64,000 bases of DNA from Ferrimonas sp. YFM. GTDB lineage: Bacteria > Pseudomonadota > Gammaproteobacteria > Enterobacterales > Shewanellaceae. Of the stretch, positions 48,053-55,835 are shown piece after piece. The stretch covers positions 2,356,001-2,420,000 of the forward strand of contig NZ_AP027368.1 in assembly GCF_030296015.1 (NCBI RefSeq), in the 5' to 3' direction. Below the pieces are notes generated by a model that saw only the letters and a list, made by a program, of their open reading frames with translations, was not told where the DNA came from and did no database searches. The translations under genes were made by a program, and so were the position numbers. How positions within the stretch are numbered: position 1 is the first letter of the stretch; each line of letters begins with the position of its first letter.

Positions 48053-50011
48053 CTAAGGCTCGATGATGTTGAATTCTGACTCCGGTGGCTCAAACAGGCG
48101 GAAGAAGGCCACCATGTCCATGATGCTGCCATCCACCCGGAGGTTGTCACCTGTCACCAGATCCTGCATCGCCACCTGTCGTGATGCCAGCTGGATAAAC
48201 AGCTTACGACTCAGCCCCAGGTAAGGCATGGAGTCGTCGGGGTCGCCGGTCAGTGGCCGGTAATGGAGGACTCCGTTGGCAATCTGCAGCAGATAGACTT
48301 CCTGGGCATCCAGGATCTCCAGCACCAGAGAGTAGCTGTCCTCACCGGCGGCTTCGTAATCGACCCTGGTGGCCAGCGCATCGAGGAAGTGGCGTATGTC
48401 CGTCTGCTGCAGCACCCCGGCCATCTTCTTCTCCATACTCAGCCCCTCAGGCACCCCTTCGCGCAGTTCCAGGGCGGCACTCAGATAGGAGTCGCGCCAG
48501 GTACCGGACTCAGCCTGATAGCCCATCTGCTCGTAGGTCCTGGCCAGCATCTCTCTGGCACTGTTGTCATCCGGGTCGAAGAACACCAGGTGGTTGAGCA
48601 GCTCTGCCGCCCAGCGGTACTCGCCCAGATCCATGGCGGCGATCGCCTTGTTGCGCATCACCTCTGCGCCACCGGCCAGCTCCACGTAACGCCGGGCTGC
48701 CGAGGCGCGCGGCAAGGGATCCAGATGGGCAGGATTGCCGTCATACCAGCCAAAGTAAAACTGATACACCGCGCGAATGTTCTGTTTCAACGTGCCGTAG
48801 TAGCCTCGGGCGGAGAACTCCTGACGCAGCCCCTGAGGCAGTTGCAGTTGCTCGGCTATTTCTCCCGGGGTATAGCCCTGGTTGGCCAGTCTCAGGGTTT
48901 GGTCGTGAATGAACTTGTACAGGTCGCGCTGGCTGCCCAGGAACTCCTGCACCCTCTCCTGGCCCCACACCGGCCAGTGGTGACTGCCGAAATAGATCTC
49001 CGCCTCGGGATAACGACTGGCGGCCTCATCGATGTAGCGGCTCCAACCCAGGGCATCACGCACCTTGGCGCCGCGCAGGGTATAGAGGTTGTGCATGGTT
49101 TGCGACACCATCTCGGCGCCGCAGAAGGCCCGCTGCTGGGGAAGGTAAAAGGTGAACTCCGACGGGGCTTCAGAGCCGGAGACCATCTGGAATTCAAACT
49201 CCACGCCATCCAGGGTGTGACGCTCTCCGGTTTGTGTCACCTCCAGGTTGGGTGGGATCAGGCCGACGGTGCCAAAGGCCACCGACTTGCCCAAGCCCAG
49301 ATCCACGTGGCCCTGGGGAGACACAGGCAGATTGCGGCCATACTGATAGCCGGCGCGACGCACCATGGCGGTCCCCGCCAGAATGTTTTCACTGGTGGCT
49401 TCCTTCATGAAGCCCGCAGGCGCTACCACGGTCAGTTCGCCGTCTGCATACTCAGTGGCCGCTTCTGCGCCGCCGAAATGATCCACGTGGCTGTGGGTAT
49501 AGACAAGGGTGGTGATGGGATCGGACTCAAGATAGTCAAAGGCAAAGGCCAGCGCGGCCTCTGCAGTCTCTTTGCTGGTCAGCGGGTCCACCAGGATCCA
49601 GCCCTGCTCTCCACGGATCAGCGTCATGTTGGCCAGGTCAAAGCCGCGGATCTGATAGATCCCCGGGCTCACTTCGAACAGGCCAGCCATGTTATTCAAC
49701 TGAGCCTGACGCCAGAGGCTGGGATTGACCGTGTCCGGGGCATCGCCCGTAAGAAAAGCGTACTCTGGCAGCGACCAGATGACCCGGCCCTCTGCGTCTT
49801 TTACGGTGAGGGAATCAGGAGAGGCGATATGACCCCGAAAGGCATCCTCAAACGCCTGTTGGCTGGTCAGAGGCAGAGACTGAGCCACACGGCTGTTGTG
49901 TGCATGGGTAAACTCGCTGGCTTCGCCCTGCTCAGTAGGAGGTCTGTCCCCGCCACAACCTGCCAATACCCAGGCTGCTGCACTCAAAAACACCCATTCC
50001 TTGCTGTTCAT
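48053..50011 (-). CDS. Alkylsulfatase-like MBL lipoprotein (SdsA/BDS1 family)
   Basis: A 652-aa protein with a lipobox (WVLAGCGGD), so probably an outer-membrane or periplasmic lipoprotein. The zinc motif THSHVDHFGGAEA is near residue 172, and FYLPQQRAFCGAEM and GSHHWPVWG are family marks. The dimerization helix region follows, and the C-terminal 120 residues form the SCP2-like alkyl-sulfatase domain. The family releases sulfate from alkyl sulfates such as detergents. The lipid anchor is less common than plain secretion. Confidence 0.87.
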   Translation of the reverse strand: MNSKEWVFLSAAAWVLAGCGGDRPPTEQGEASEFTHAHNSRVAQSLPLTSQQAFEDAFRGHIASPDSLTVKDAEGRVIWSLPEYAFLTGDAPDTVNPSLWRQAQLNNMAGLFEVSPGIYQIRGFDLANMTLIRGEQGWILVDPLTSKETAEAALAFAFDYLESDPITTLVYTHSHVDHFGGAEAATEYADGELTVVAPAGFMKEATSENILAGTAMVRRAGYQYGRNLPVSPQGHVDLGLGKSVAFGTVGLIPPNLEVTQTGERHTLDGVEFEFQMVSGSEAPSEFTFYLPQQRAFCGAEMVSQTMHNLYTLRGAKVRDALGWSRYIDEAASRYPEAEIYFGSHHWPVWGQERVQEFLGSQRDLYKFIHDQTLRLANQGYTPGEIAEQLQLPQGLRQEFSARGYYGTLKQNIRAVYQFYFGWYDGNPAHLDPLPRASAARRYVELAGGAEVMRNKAIAAMDLGEYRWAAELLNHLVFFDPDDNSAREMLARTYEQMGYQAESGTWRDSYLSAALELREGVPEGLSMEKKMAGVLQQTDIRHFLDALATRVDYEAAGEDSYSLVLEILDAQEVYLLQIANGVLHYRPLTGDPDDSMPYLGLSRKLFIQLASRQVAMQDLVTGDNLRVDGSIMDMVAFFRLFEPPESEFNIIEP

Positions 50012-50162
50012 GCGGCTCTCCCCTGAAATTGTTCTTATAACCTAACATCTTATTGATCTAATTCACCGTATTTCTACTCCCGGTACTCCCTTTGTCACCC
50101 TGGTAAAAAATTAGTTTCTTTGTCGTTGCCTTTTCAGGTGTTCTTTACATTGGCCCATGAAA

Positions 50163-50184
50163 AAGCCCGCCATTTGGCGGGCTG
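50163..50184 (-). terminator. Rho-independent terminator of the alkaline phosphatase gene
   Basis: AGCCCGCC/GGCGGGCT stem followed on the minus strand by TTTTTC. Confidence 0.88.
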
Positions 50185-50203
50185 TTCGTCAGGGAGGCTC
50201 AGA

Positions 50204-51493
50204 TCAGCGAATCATCTGCTTCAGGGCCTTGGCGATCTCGGTGTTATCCAGGTGGCCCCGGAACCGTTCTGAGCCTGGGCCCATGGCACCCAGGGGCACG
50301 TCAACGGCGGTGTGACCACTGGTGGTCCAGCCGGTATAGCTGTGGCCACTGAGGATACTTGCCAGCTTCCAGCGCAGCGCCTCCTCCTCTTTGGACACCT
50401 TGGCCAACTCGCCCAATTCCCCCTGGGTCAGCTCAAAGCCCAGGAATCTGGCCAGGATCTGCGGAAACTGCTCTTGCGGCTGGTTCAGCAATGCATCGGT
50501 GATGGTACGCAGCGACGCCCCGGTCTGTTTCACCTGTTCCGCCTCCCAGCGATACTCTCCGCCGGCGCCCAGGGTCAGGCCACCGGTAGAGTGGTCAGCC
50601 GTAAACACCACCAGGGTGTCGCCCCGCTCCTGTGCGAAAGCCTCCGCCACTTCGAGGGCACCGGCAAAGTCCGCCATCTCTTTCATGGCACAGGCGATGT
50701 CATTGTCGTGGCCACACCAGTCGATAAGGCTGCCCTCAACCATCAGGAAGAAAGGGGTGTCCGACTGACTGAGCAGGCGCAGCCCGGTGCTGACCATGGC
50801 ACTCAGGCGCTTGGGTTGATCGCTGTCGACGGCATAGGGAAGCTGCTTTGGCGCAAACAACCCCAAGGCCGGCAAGCGCGTCAGACTGTCCAGTTGCGTC
50901 AGCTTATCCGCATACTGGTAGCCCCAGTTCACCATCTTGCTGCCCAGTTGGTCTTGCTCCATGGGGAAGTAGCGCTGGCCTCCTCCCAGGATCAGGTCCA
51001 CCAGTGGCTGATCTTCTTTGAGACGGCGGCTGTAGAACTGTTCGGCAATCTCCTGGTAGTTGCGTCGTGAGTCCGCATGAGCGACAAAACTGGCCGGGGT
51101 GGCATGATTGACATGAGAGGTGGCGATCACCCCGGTGTGCCAGCCCATAGATTTGGCCTGTACCAGCATGCTGTCCAGAGGTTGCTTGTGTGCATCCACG
51201 CCTATGGCACCGTTATAACTCTTGGTACCTGTGGCCAAGGCGGTGGCGCCGGCGGCAGAGTCGGTCACAACGGTTTCATCGTGGGGGAAGGTACTGGCGC
51301 TGCCAATCAGCAGCCGATCGAAGACGGTGTCCGTTACCTGACTCACCTGGCTGTCTGCCTGGTAATAGCGGTAAGCGGTGGTGTAGGCGGGTCCCATGCC
51401 GTCGCCAATGAAGAAGATGACGTTCTTGGGTACTTCGGCAGCCTGGGCTGAGCCAGCCATCAAAGCAACACCAAATGCCATATTTTTCAACAT
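50204..51493 (-). CDS. phoA: Alkaline phosphatase (PhoA family), periplasmic
   Basis: A 429-aa phosphomonoesterase with a signal peptide ending GSAQA. The metal-binding start is FIGDGMG, the nucleophile Ser is in VTDSAAGATALATG near residue 79, and later ligands lie in VEGSLIDWCGHDND, VFTADHSTG and SGHTAVDVP. The WCGHDND form differs from the E. coli enzyme and resembles marine members. No Pho box was identified with confidence. Confidence 0.9.
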   Translation of the reverse strand: MLKNMAFGVALMAGSAQAAEVPKNVIFFIGDGMGPAYTTAYRYYQADSQVSQVTDTVFDRLLIGSASTFPHDETVVTDSAAGATALATGTKSYNGAIGVDAHKQPLDSMLVQAKSMGWHTGVIATSHVNHATPASFVAHADSRRNYQEIAEQFYSRRLKEDQPLVDLILGGGQRYFPMEQDQLGSKMVNWGYQYADKLTQLDSLTRLPALGLFAPKQLPYAVDSDQPKRLSAMVSTGLRLLSQSDTPFFLMVEGSLIDWCGHDNDIACAMKEMADFAGALEVAEAFAQERGDTLVVFTADHSTGGLTLGAGGEYRWEAEQVKQTGASLRTITDALLNQPQEQFPQILARFLGFELTQGELGELAKVSKEEEALRWKLASILSGHSYTGWTTSGHTAVDVPLGAMGPGSERFRGHLDNTEIAKALKQMIR

Positions 51494-51594
51494 AATAGCT
51501 ATATCCTCTGGTACTTAGACCAGGGATCATGCCCGGTTTCCAGGGCAAATGCCAGCGGCGGAACCAGGGCTGGGCGGCGTCTATGTCAAAAGGA

Positions 51595-52035
51595 TCAGGG
51601 CTTCCAGACCAGGGTCACCCCCCGATCCGCTTCTGCGCCTTCGTAGCGCGCCTTCAAAGACCAACCGGCCTTAAAGCCGGAGACAATGCTCAGACCGGCG
51701 CAGCCCTTGCCGCCCTGCTGACAGATCTGAATCAATACACCGTCGGGGCGAAGCCGGGACAGCAGGGAGTCGATGCCAGGCAAGGCCAGGATTGCCAGGG
51801 GAGCCAGGTCGCGGAACAGCAAGGCGTGCAGCGGCCCCTGGGCAGATTGTTCCCTGTCCAGCACCTCATAACCAAGTTGAATCAGGCCGGTTTCCAGTTC
51901 CTCGTCCGGATCCCACATGGCCACCCTTCCGCCTTCAGGCACCCAGTGTCGCCATCCCTGTTGTAATGAGCGCCATACGCGGGTGCGTTTCAGGTTCGAT
52001 TCCTGTGCCTGCTTCTGCTGAGCGCCTTGGTGCAT
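51595..52035 (-). CDS. Small protein of unknown function
   Basis: A 146-aa soluble protein, ATG with GGAGG upstream. The middle part (GGRVAMWDPDEELETGLIQLG ... LPGIDSLLSRLRPDGVLIQIC) has a Rossmann-like alternation reminiscent of a trimmed methyltransferase, but no SAM motif is visible. Monocistronic, between phoA and the acyl-CoA-binding protein gene. Confidence 0.6.
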   Translation of the reverse strand: MHQGAQQKQAQESNLKRTRVWRSLQQGWRHWVPEGGRVAMWDPDEELETGLIQLGYEVLDREQSAQGPLHALLFRDLAPLAILALPGIDSLLSRLRPDGVLIQICQQGGKGCAGLSIVSGFKAGWSLKARYEGAEADRGVTLVWKP

Positions 52036-52236
52036 AACGCCTCCATTAATCGTTGTGCTGAACCCAGTCTACTGTCCCTAACAGGGCGTTTATTGACCTG
52101 ACACCATAGAAACAGCGATTTAAGTCACAATTTCACATTGATTTAGCCTTGAGCGCCTTCTAAGGGTCAAACCTAGTTCAATTCGTTGCAGTTCGATTAC
52201 AACCCAATGGAAAATCAACGATTTTTTGATCTAATC

Positions 52237-52253
52237 GACTGGTCAGTCCTCAT
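52237..52253. promoter_or_regulatory. FadR-like operator upstream of the ACBP gene
   Basis: GACTGGTCAGTCCTCAT matches the E. coli FadR consensus (AACTGGTCGGACCTGTT) at about 12 of 17 positions, including the whole left half ACTGGTC. It also contains the short dyad GACTG/CAGTC. It sits 46 bp before the start of an acyl-CoA-binding protein, a sensible FadR target. Unproven. Confidence 0.4.
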
Positions 52254-52298
52254 TAAAGACGCTAGCTTAAACCTTAACCAACCCAAAGGAGACCCCAC

Positions 52299-52565
52299 AT
52301 GGATGAACTGAATCAGGCATTTGAGCAAAGCCAGCAAGAGGTTAAGCAACTGCCCAGCCGCCCAAGCAATGACCACCTGCTGTCGCTCTACGGCCTGTTC
52401 AAGCAGGCAACCCAGGGAGACGTCACCGGCAGCGCCCCCTCGGTGTTCAAAATGGCCGAACACGCCAAGTACCAAGCCTGGAAAGCCCTGGCCGGTACCA
52501 ATTCTGACGAATGCAAACAACGCTACATCGACCTGGTACAAACCCTGATCCGTCAACAGGGGTGA
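52299..52565 (+). CDS. Acyl-CoA-binding protein
   Basis: An 88-aa four-helix ACBP, cytoplasmic, which buffers and delivers long-chain acyl-CoA. Conserved LLSLYGLFKQATQGDV, KYQAWKAL and YIDLV are all present. AAAGGAG precedes the ATG. ACBPs are common in eukaryotes but patchy in bacteria; here it fits the lipid-storage genes upstream. Confidence 0.93.
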   Translation: MDELNQAFEQSQQEVKQLPSRPSNDHLLSLYGLFKQATQGDVTGSAPSVFKMAEHAKYQAWKALAGTNSDECKQRYIDLVQTLIRQQG

Positions 52566-52622
52566 TCCTGACGGCCCTGACTTTCGTATGCCATAATTAG
52601 CATTTTCAGAGAGTTAAGGGCC

Positions 52623-53378
52623 ATGCTCAACAAAGACAAGCTCACCGGAACGCCGGACAACCTCTCCCCCGAGGAGGTTCGGCGCTTTGACGCCCTCGCC
52701 GAAGAGTGGCGCAAGCCTGACGGAGCCTTTCATACCGTGCTCGAGTTTAACCGGGTGCGGTTGCACCACATACTCAACGAGATTCAACGCCATTTCGGCG
52801 ACAAACCCCTGTCCATTCTCGACGTCGGCTGTGGCGCTGGCATCCTGACCGAACCCCTGGCCCGAGCCGGACATCAGGTATTGGGCATCGACGCCAGTGC
52901 CGTGAATGTTCGGGTTGCTCGGCAAAACGGATGGAACCTGGCCGCCAAACTCAGCTACCGTCACTGCCTGAGCCAGACCTTGGTGGAGGAAGGCGCCCGC
53001 TTTGACCTGGTGCTCAATACCGAGGTGGTCGAGCACGTCCCCGACCCTGCACGCCTGCTGCAGGAGTGTGGTGAACTGGTGAAGCCTGGAGGCATGATGG
53101 TGGTGGCGACACTGAACCGCACCTGGAAAAGTTACCTTGTAGGCATCATAGGGGCTGAGTATGTCCTCCGGGCCCTACCCAAGGGCACCCACAGCTGGCA
53201 AGCCTTCGTCACCCCGGATGAGGTCACCCAGGCGCTCTCTCCCCTGGGGTTTTGCTGCCACTCTCCCAAAGGGATGAGTTACAACCCGCTGACGCGCCGT
53301 TGGCGACTGAGTGACAGCGACAAGGTGAATTACCTGATGTCTGCGATTAAAGGCCCACCAATTCAGCAAGATGCTTGA
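52623..53378 (+). CDS. Second UbiG homologue, alphaproteobacterial-like
   Basis: A 251-aa class I SAM methyltransferase: motif I LDVGCGAGILTEPLARAG near residue 65, NTEVVEHVPDP near 135, GAEYVLRALPKGTHSWQAFV near 180, and end MSYNPLTRRWRLS. The extended N-terminus (LSPEEVRRFDALAEEWRKPDG) and the IGAEYVLR.LPKGTH.W segment are typical of alphaproteobacterial and mitochondrial UbiG/Coq3, unlike the ubiG at 17635. It may methylate a quinone precursor or a different phenol. Monocistronic or co-transcribed with the ACBP gene 57 bp upstream. Confidence 0.85.
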   Translation: MLNKDKLTGTPDNLSPEEVRRFDALAEEWRKPDGAFHTVLEFNRVRLHHILNEIQRHFGDKPLSILDVGCGAGILTEPLARAGHQVLGIDASAVNVRVARQNGWNLAAKLSYRHCLSQTLVEEGARFDLVLNTEVVEHVPDPARLLQECGELVKPGGMMVVATLNRTWKSYLVGIIGAEYVLRALPKGTHSWQAFVTPDEVTQALSPLGFCCHSPKGMSYNPLTRRWRLSDSDKVNYLMSAIKGPPIQQDA

Positions 53379-53434
53379 GTATTGTGCGTCTAATGACATA
53401 GTCTGGACCTAATTGGACGCCAATGGAGATGCTC

Positions 53435-53806
53435 ATGCGAGCCTTAGTCCTCTGCCTGTCACTGCTGACCCTGCCCGCCCTGGCCGAAGAGGTTCGTTAC
53501 AGTGGCGAATATGAGCTGTGTGCCCGGGAAGCCAGCAGCGAAACTGAACTGAACAGCTGCCTGGAGCTTGAGCTGGACAGGAAGACCGAACGGCTTCTCT
53601 ACGCCTTGGAGCAAGCTCTGGAGCGCCTCACCCCTGAACGTCAGAAAGAGCTTGAAGCACTGCACCGCCAATGGATCGATTACCGCGACGCCAAATGCGA
53701 GTTCCTCTCCCACAAGGCCAGCGGTACCGGCGGCATCACTGATGCCCTGCAATGTAAGGTCAAAGAGACCCTGGAACGCGCCCTCGAACTGGAAGATGTC
53801 TACTGA
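53435..53806 (+). CDS. Exported DUF1311/LprI-like protein
   Basis: A 123-aa protein when started at the ATG at 53435, which has GGAG at 6 nt and gives a clean signal peptide (MRALVLCLSLLTLPALA); upstream ATGs fit worse. The mature part has the DUF1311 pattern: paired cysteines, LNSCLELELDRKTERLLYALEQAL and WIDYRDAKCEF. Relatives include LprI lysozyme inhibitors; inhibitor activity is not proven. Confidence 0.82.
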   Translation: MRALVLCLSLLTLPALAEEVRYSGEYELCAREASSETELNSCLELELDRKTERLLYALEQALERLTPERQKELEALHRQWIDYRDAKCEFLSHKASGTGGITDALQCKVKETLERALELEDVY

Positions 53807-53832
53807 GGGACAGCAGCACAGACGACAAGTAC

Positions 53833-53861
53833 AACGGTCACCAAAGGTGGCCGTTTCTTTT
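53833..53861 (+). terminator. Terminator of the LprI-like gene
   Basis: ACGGTCACC/GGTGGCCGT hairpin with one mismatch, followed by TTCTTTTTG. It is related in sequence to the repeated tRNA-unit terminators nearby. Confidence 0.75.
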
Positions 53862-53867
53862 TGCTTT

Positions 53868-54200
53868 GGCGGAAGGCCTGGAGTCGAGAGGGTTGGCAGA
53901 ATTACGGTCCACGGATTGGCAATCCACTTCGCCATTAAACGCCCGAAACGAAAAAAGCGGCAACCCAAAGGTTACCGCTTTCTCGTCAAAATGGAGGCGC
54001 GTCCCGGAGTCGAGGGGGGTTGGCAGAATTACAGTCCACGGATTGGCAATCCGCTGCTCCCGCCTACTCTAGCTCCAAACGAAAAACGGCCACCCGAAGG
54101 TGGCCGTTTCGAAAAATGGAGGCGCGTCCCGGAGTCGAGCGGGGTTGGCAGAATTACGGTCCACGGATTTGCAATCCGCTGCTCACGCCTACTCTGGCTC
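53868..54200 (-). repeat. Tandem degenerate copies of the tRNA-Cys 3' part (three units, about 125 bp)
   Basis: Three units start at about 53868, 53992 and 54117, spaced 124-126 bp, and the functional tRNA-Cys continues the series at 54243. Each carries an acceptor-end-like GGAGGCGCGTCCCGGAGTCG (weak in the leftmost), a block GTTGGCAGAATTAC absent from the true tRNA, and the anticodon-arm region CCACGGATTTGCAATCC. Units end in a terminator-like hairpin with an ACGGCCACC-type stem. None can fold as a complete tRNA. Confidence 0.85.
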
Positions 54201-54206
54201 CAAACG

Positions 54207-54236
54207 AAAAACGGCCACCCGAAGGTAGCCGTTTTT
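54207..54236 (-). terminator. Terminator-like hairpin after tRNA-Cys
   Basis: ACGGCCACC/GGTAGCCGT hairpin (one mismatch) with A/T runs on both sides, just past the tRNA-Cys 3' end. Similar hairpins recur at 54084-54110 and 53955-53982. Confidence 0.7.
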
Positions 54237-54242
54237 CTTATA

Positions 54243-54316
54243 TGGAGGCGCGTCCCGGAGTCGAACCGAGGTCCACGGATTTGCAATCCGCTGCATAGCC
54301 ACTCTGCCAACGCGCC
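54243..54316 (-). tRNA. tRNA-Cys (anticodon GCA)
   Basis: A 74-nt cloverleaf with encoded CCA. Acceptor GGCGCGT pairs with ACGCGCC, anticodon loop TTGCAAA on a CGGA/TCCG stem, T-arm GGTTCGA. Second tRNA of the unit, 29 bp after tRNA-Gly. Confidence 0.96.
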
Positions 54317-54345
54317 ATATTTTTGATTCCCGGTCAGGGAAAATT

Positions 54346-54421
54346 TGGAGCGGCACACGAGGTTCGAACTCGTGACCTCAACCTTGGCAAGGTTGCGCTC
54401 TACCAGCTGAGCTAGTGCCGC
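54346..54421 (-). tRNA. tRNA-Gly (anticodon GCC)
   Basis: A 76-nt cloverleaf with encoded CCA. Acceptor GCGGCAC pairs with GTGCCGC, D-arm TAGCTCAGCTGGTAGAGC, anticodon region CCTTGCCAAGG, T-arm GAGTTCGAACCTC. Confidence 0.97.
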
Positions 54422-54462
54422 TTAAATCTTTGCATCTGTTTAGTGTCTTTGGAGTAGAAAAG

Positions 54463-54584
54463 AAGGTTGCGCTACTTTCTATCCCACACTGAGCCAGTGC
54501 CGCTTAAATCTTCGCATCTATTTAGTGTCAGGTTAATCACAGCAAGGTTGCGCTGCTCTTTACCCTGCACTGAGCCAGTGCCGC
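54463..54584 (-). repeat. Two degenerate copies of the tRNA-Gly 5' half (about 81-bp period)
   Basis: The intact 5' end at 54421 is echoed at 54503 and 54584, spaced 82 and 81 bp. Each copy reads GCGGCACTGGCTCAGTG... and ends GCGCAACCTT on the minus strand; the leader TTAAATCTTNGCATCT follows the intact gene and the nearer copy. D-arm bases are altered and the anticodon is missing. They lie between the promoter and the real tRNA-Gly. Confidence 0.8.
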
Positions 54585-54619
54585 TTCGCATTAATCTCTG
54601 TCTCCAGAGGACGAGAGTC

Positions 54620-54647
54620 ATTGTAGCGGCAAAGGTTTTCTCTGCAA
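54620..54647 (-). promoter_or_regulatory. Sigma70 promoter of the tRNA unit
   Basis: On the minus strand TTGCAG, 16 bp, TACAAT. It is the best promoter match upstream of the tRNA genes and their degenerate copies. Confidence 0.65.
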
Positions 54648-54719
54648 CCCCCAAAAGGATCGTTTGCCTATTTGCCGCGCGATTCCAGGCTAAGAGTGCA
54701 TCACCCGGAATTTGGCCGA

Positions 54720-55835
54720 TCATTTGCTCGCCAAGGCGCTCAATAGCTCGGCAACCTGCTGCAACTGCTTCTTGGTATTACACAGATGGGGGGAGAGCCT
54801 CAGACCTAGCTCACGACGATCATAGTGCACCTTGAGCTCGGCAAGCCCCTTCTCCACCTCAGCCAGGCGTGATCCGGGGTCGATGATCACCGTGCCGCCG
54901 CGGCGATGGGGCTCCACAGGGGATCGCACCCACTGAGGGCAGGCGGCGATCAAGGTGTCGCCCAGCATCAGGTTATGGGAACGAATCCGCTCGATGCCCA
55001 CCTCTGCCGCCTGCTCCAGGGCATAGGCCGCCAGCAGATAGGGCATAACCGACGGCGTGCCGCCCCAGAAACGCGCCGCGTCGCTGTGATACTCGAAGTG
55101 GTGGGGGTCAAATTCAAAGGGGTTGGCGTGGGAGAACCAACCCACGTCCTTGGGGGTCAGTTGTGGCGTCAATGTGGGGCACAGCCAGAGGAAACCGGCG
55201 CCAGGGCCGCCCCCTAACCATTTCACACAGGAGCCGATCACCGCATCCGCCTGCCACTGGTCTATCTGCATCGGCAGTATCCCCATGGACTGGGCGATGT
55301 CGACCACGCTGAGAATGCCCCTGTGGCTGGCAAACTGGCAAATGGACTGCACCGGCGCCTGCTGACCCGTATTGGACTGCACCTGGGTAACGAACACCAG
55401 GCCCACATCCTCTCGAGTCAGCTGGCTTTGCCACATGGCCAGGTCGGTGACATCACTGCCCTTGGGAATTAGCCTCAGTTGCCAGCCCCAGGCCTCGGCC
55501 TGCTGAGCGACAAACACCATGGAGGGAAAGTCCTCCTCGCACATCAGCAGCACAGATCGTTTGGGATCCGGCTCGATCGCACCCAGCAGCTTGGTCAGGG
55601 CGCTGGACAGATTGACCTGGGGGCAGAACTGCTGTGGTTGCCCGCCAATCAGATTGGCCAAACCGGCTTGAAATCGCCCAATGCCTTCCAGCCATTGGCC
55701 CCAGGGTTCGCCCTGCTCACTCCAGGGCTGGAAAAAACGCTCGGTTATCGCCTGCTGGGCACCCAGCCAGGGTCGACCCACAGAGTGACTCTGCAGATAG
55801 ATCCCCTCTACCGCCTCAACGGGAAACTGGCTCAC
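54720..55835 (-). CDS. Kynureninase-like PLP enzyme (aminotransferase class V)
   Basis: A 371-aa fold-type I PLP enzyme. SVVDIAQSMGILPMQIDQW holds the PLP-binding Asp, and GSCVKWLGGGPGAGFLW holds the PLP Lys in the kynureninase-style context (YKYLNGGPG). GTG start overlapping the stop of the upstream gene (GTGA), so it is translationally coupled to it. Kynureninases cleave kynurenine to anthranilate and alanine; the true substrate here is unknown. Confidence 0.78.
   Translation of the reverse strand: MSQFPVEAVEGIYLQSHSVGRPWLGAQQAITERFFQPWSEQGEPWGQWLEGIGRFQAGLANLIGGQPQQFCPQVNLSSALTKLLGAIEPDPKRSVLLMCEEDFPSMVFVAQQAEAWGWQLRLIPKGSDVTDLAMWQSQLTREDVGLVFVTQVQSNTGQQAPVQSICQFASHRGILSVVDIAQSMGILPMQIDQWQADAVIGSCVKWLGGGPGAGFLWLCPTLTPQLTPKDVGWFSHANPFEFDPHHFEYHSDAARFWGGTPSVMPYLLAAYALEQAAEVGIERIRSHNLMLGDTLIAACPQWVRSPVEPHRRGGTVIIDPGSRLAEVEKGLAELKVHYDRRELGLRLSPHLCNTKKQLQQVAELLSALASK

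Noticed and set aside
53868-54200. CRISPR array
   Set aside because: The regular 125-bp units are tRNA-Cys pieces with hairpins; repeats are long and degenerate, and no cas gene is present.
53568-54326. Plus-strand open frames running through the tRNA repeat array
   Set aside because: They translate tRNA-derived repeats (recurring PESRGVGRITVHG-like text) and the tRNA genes themselves.
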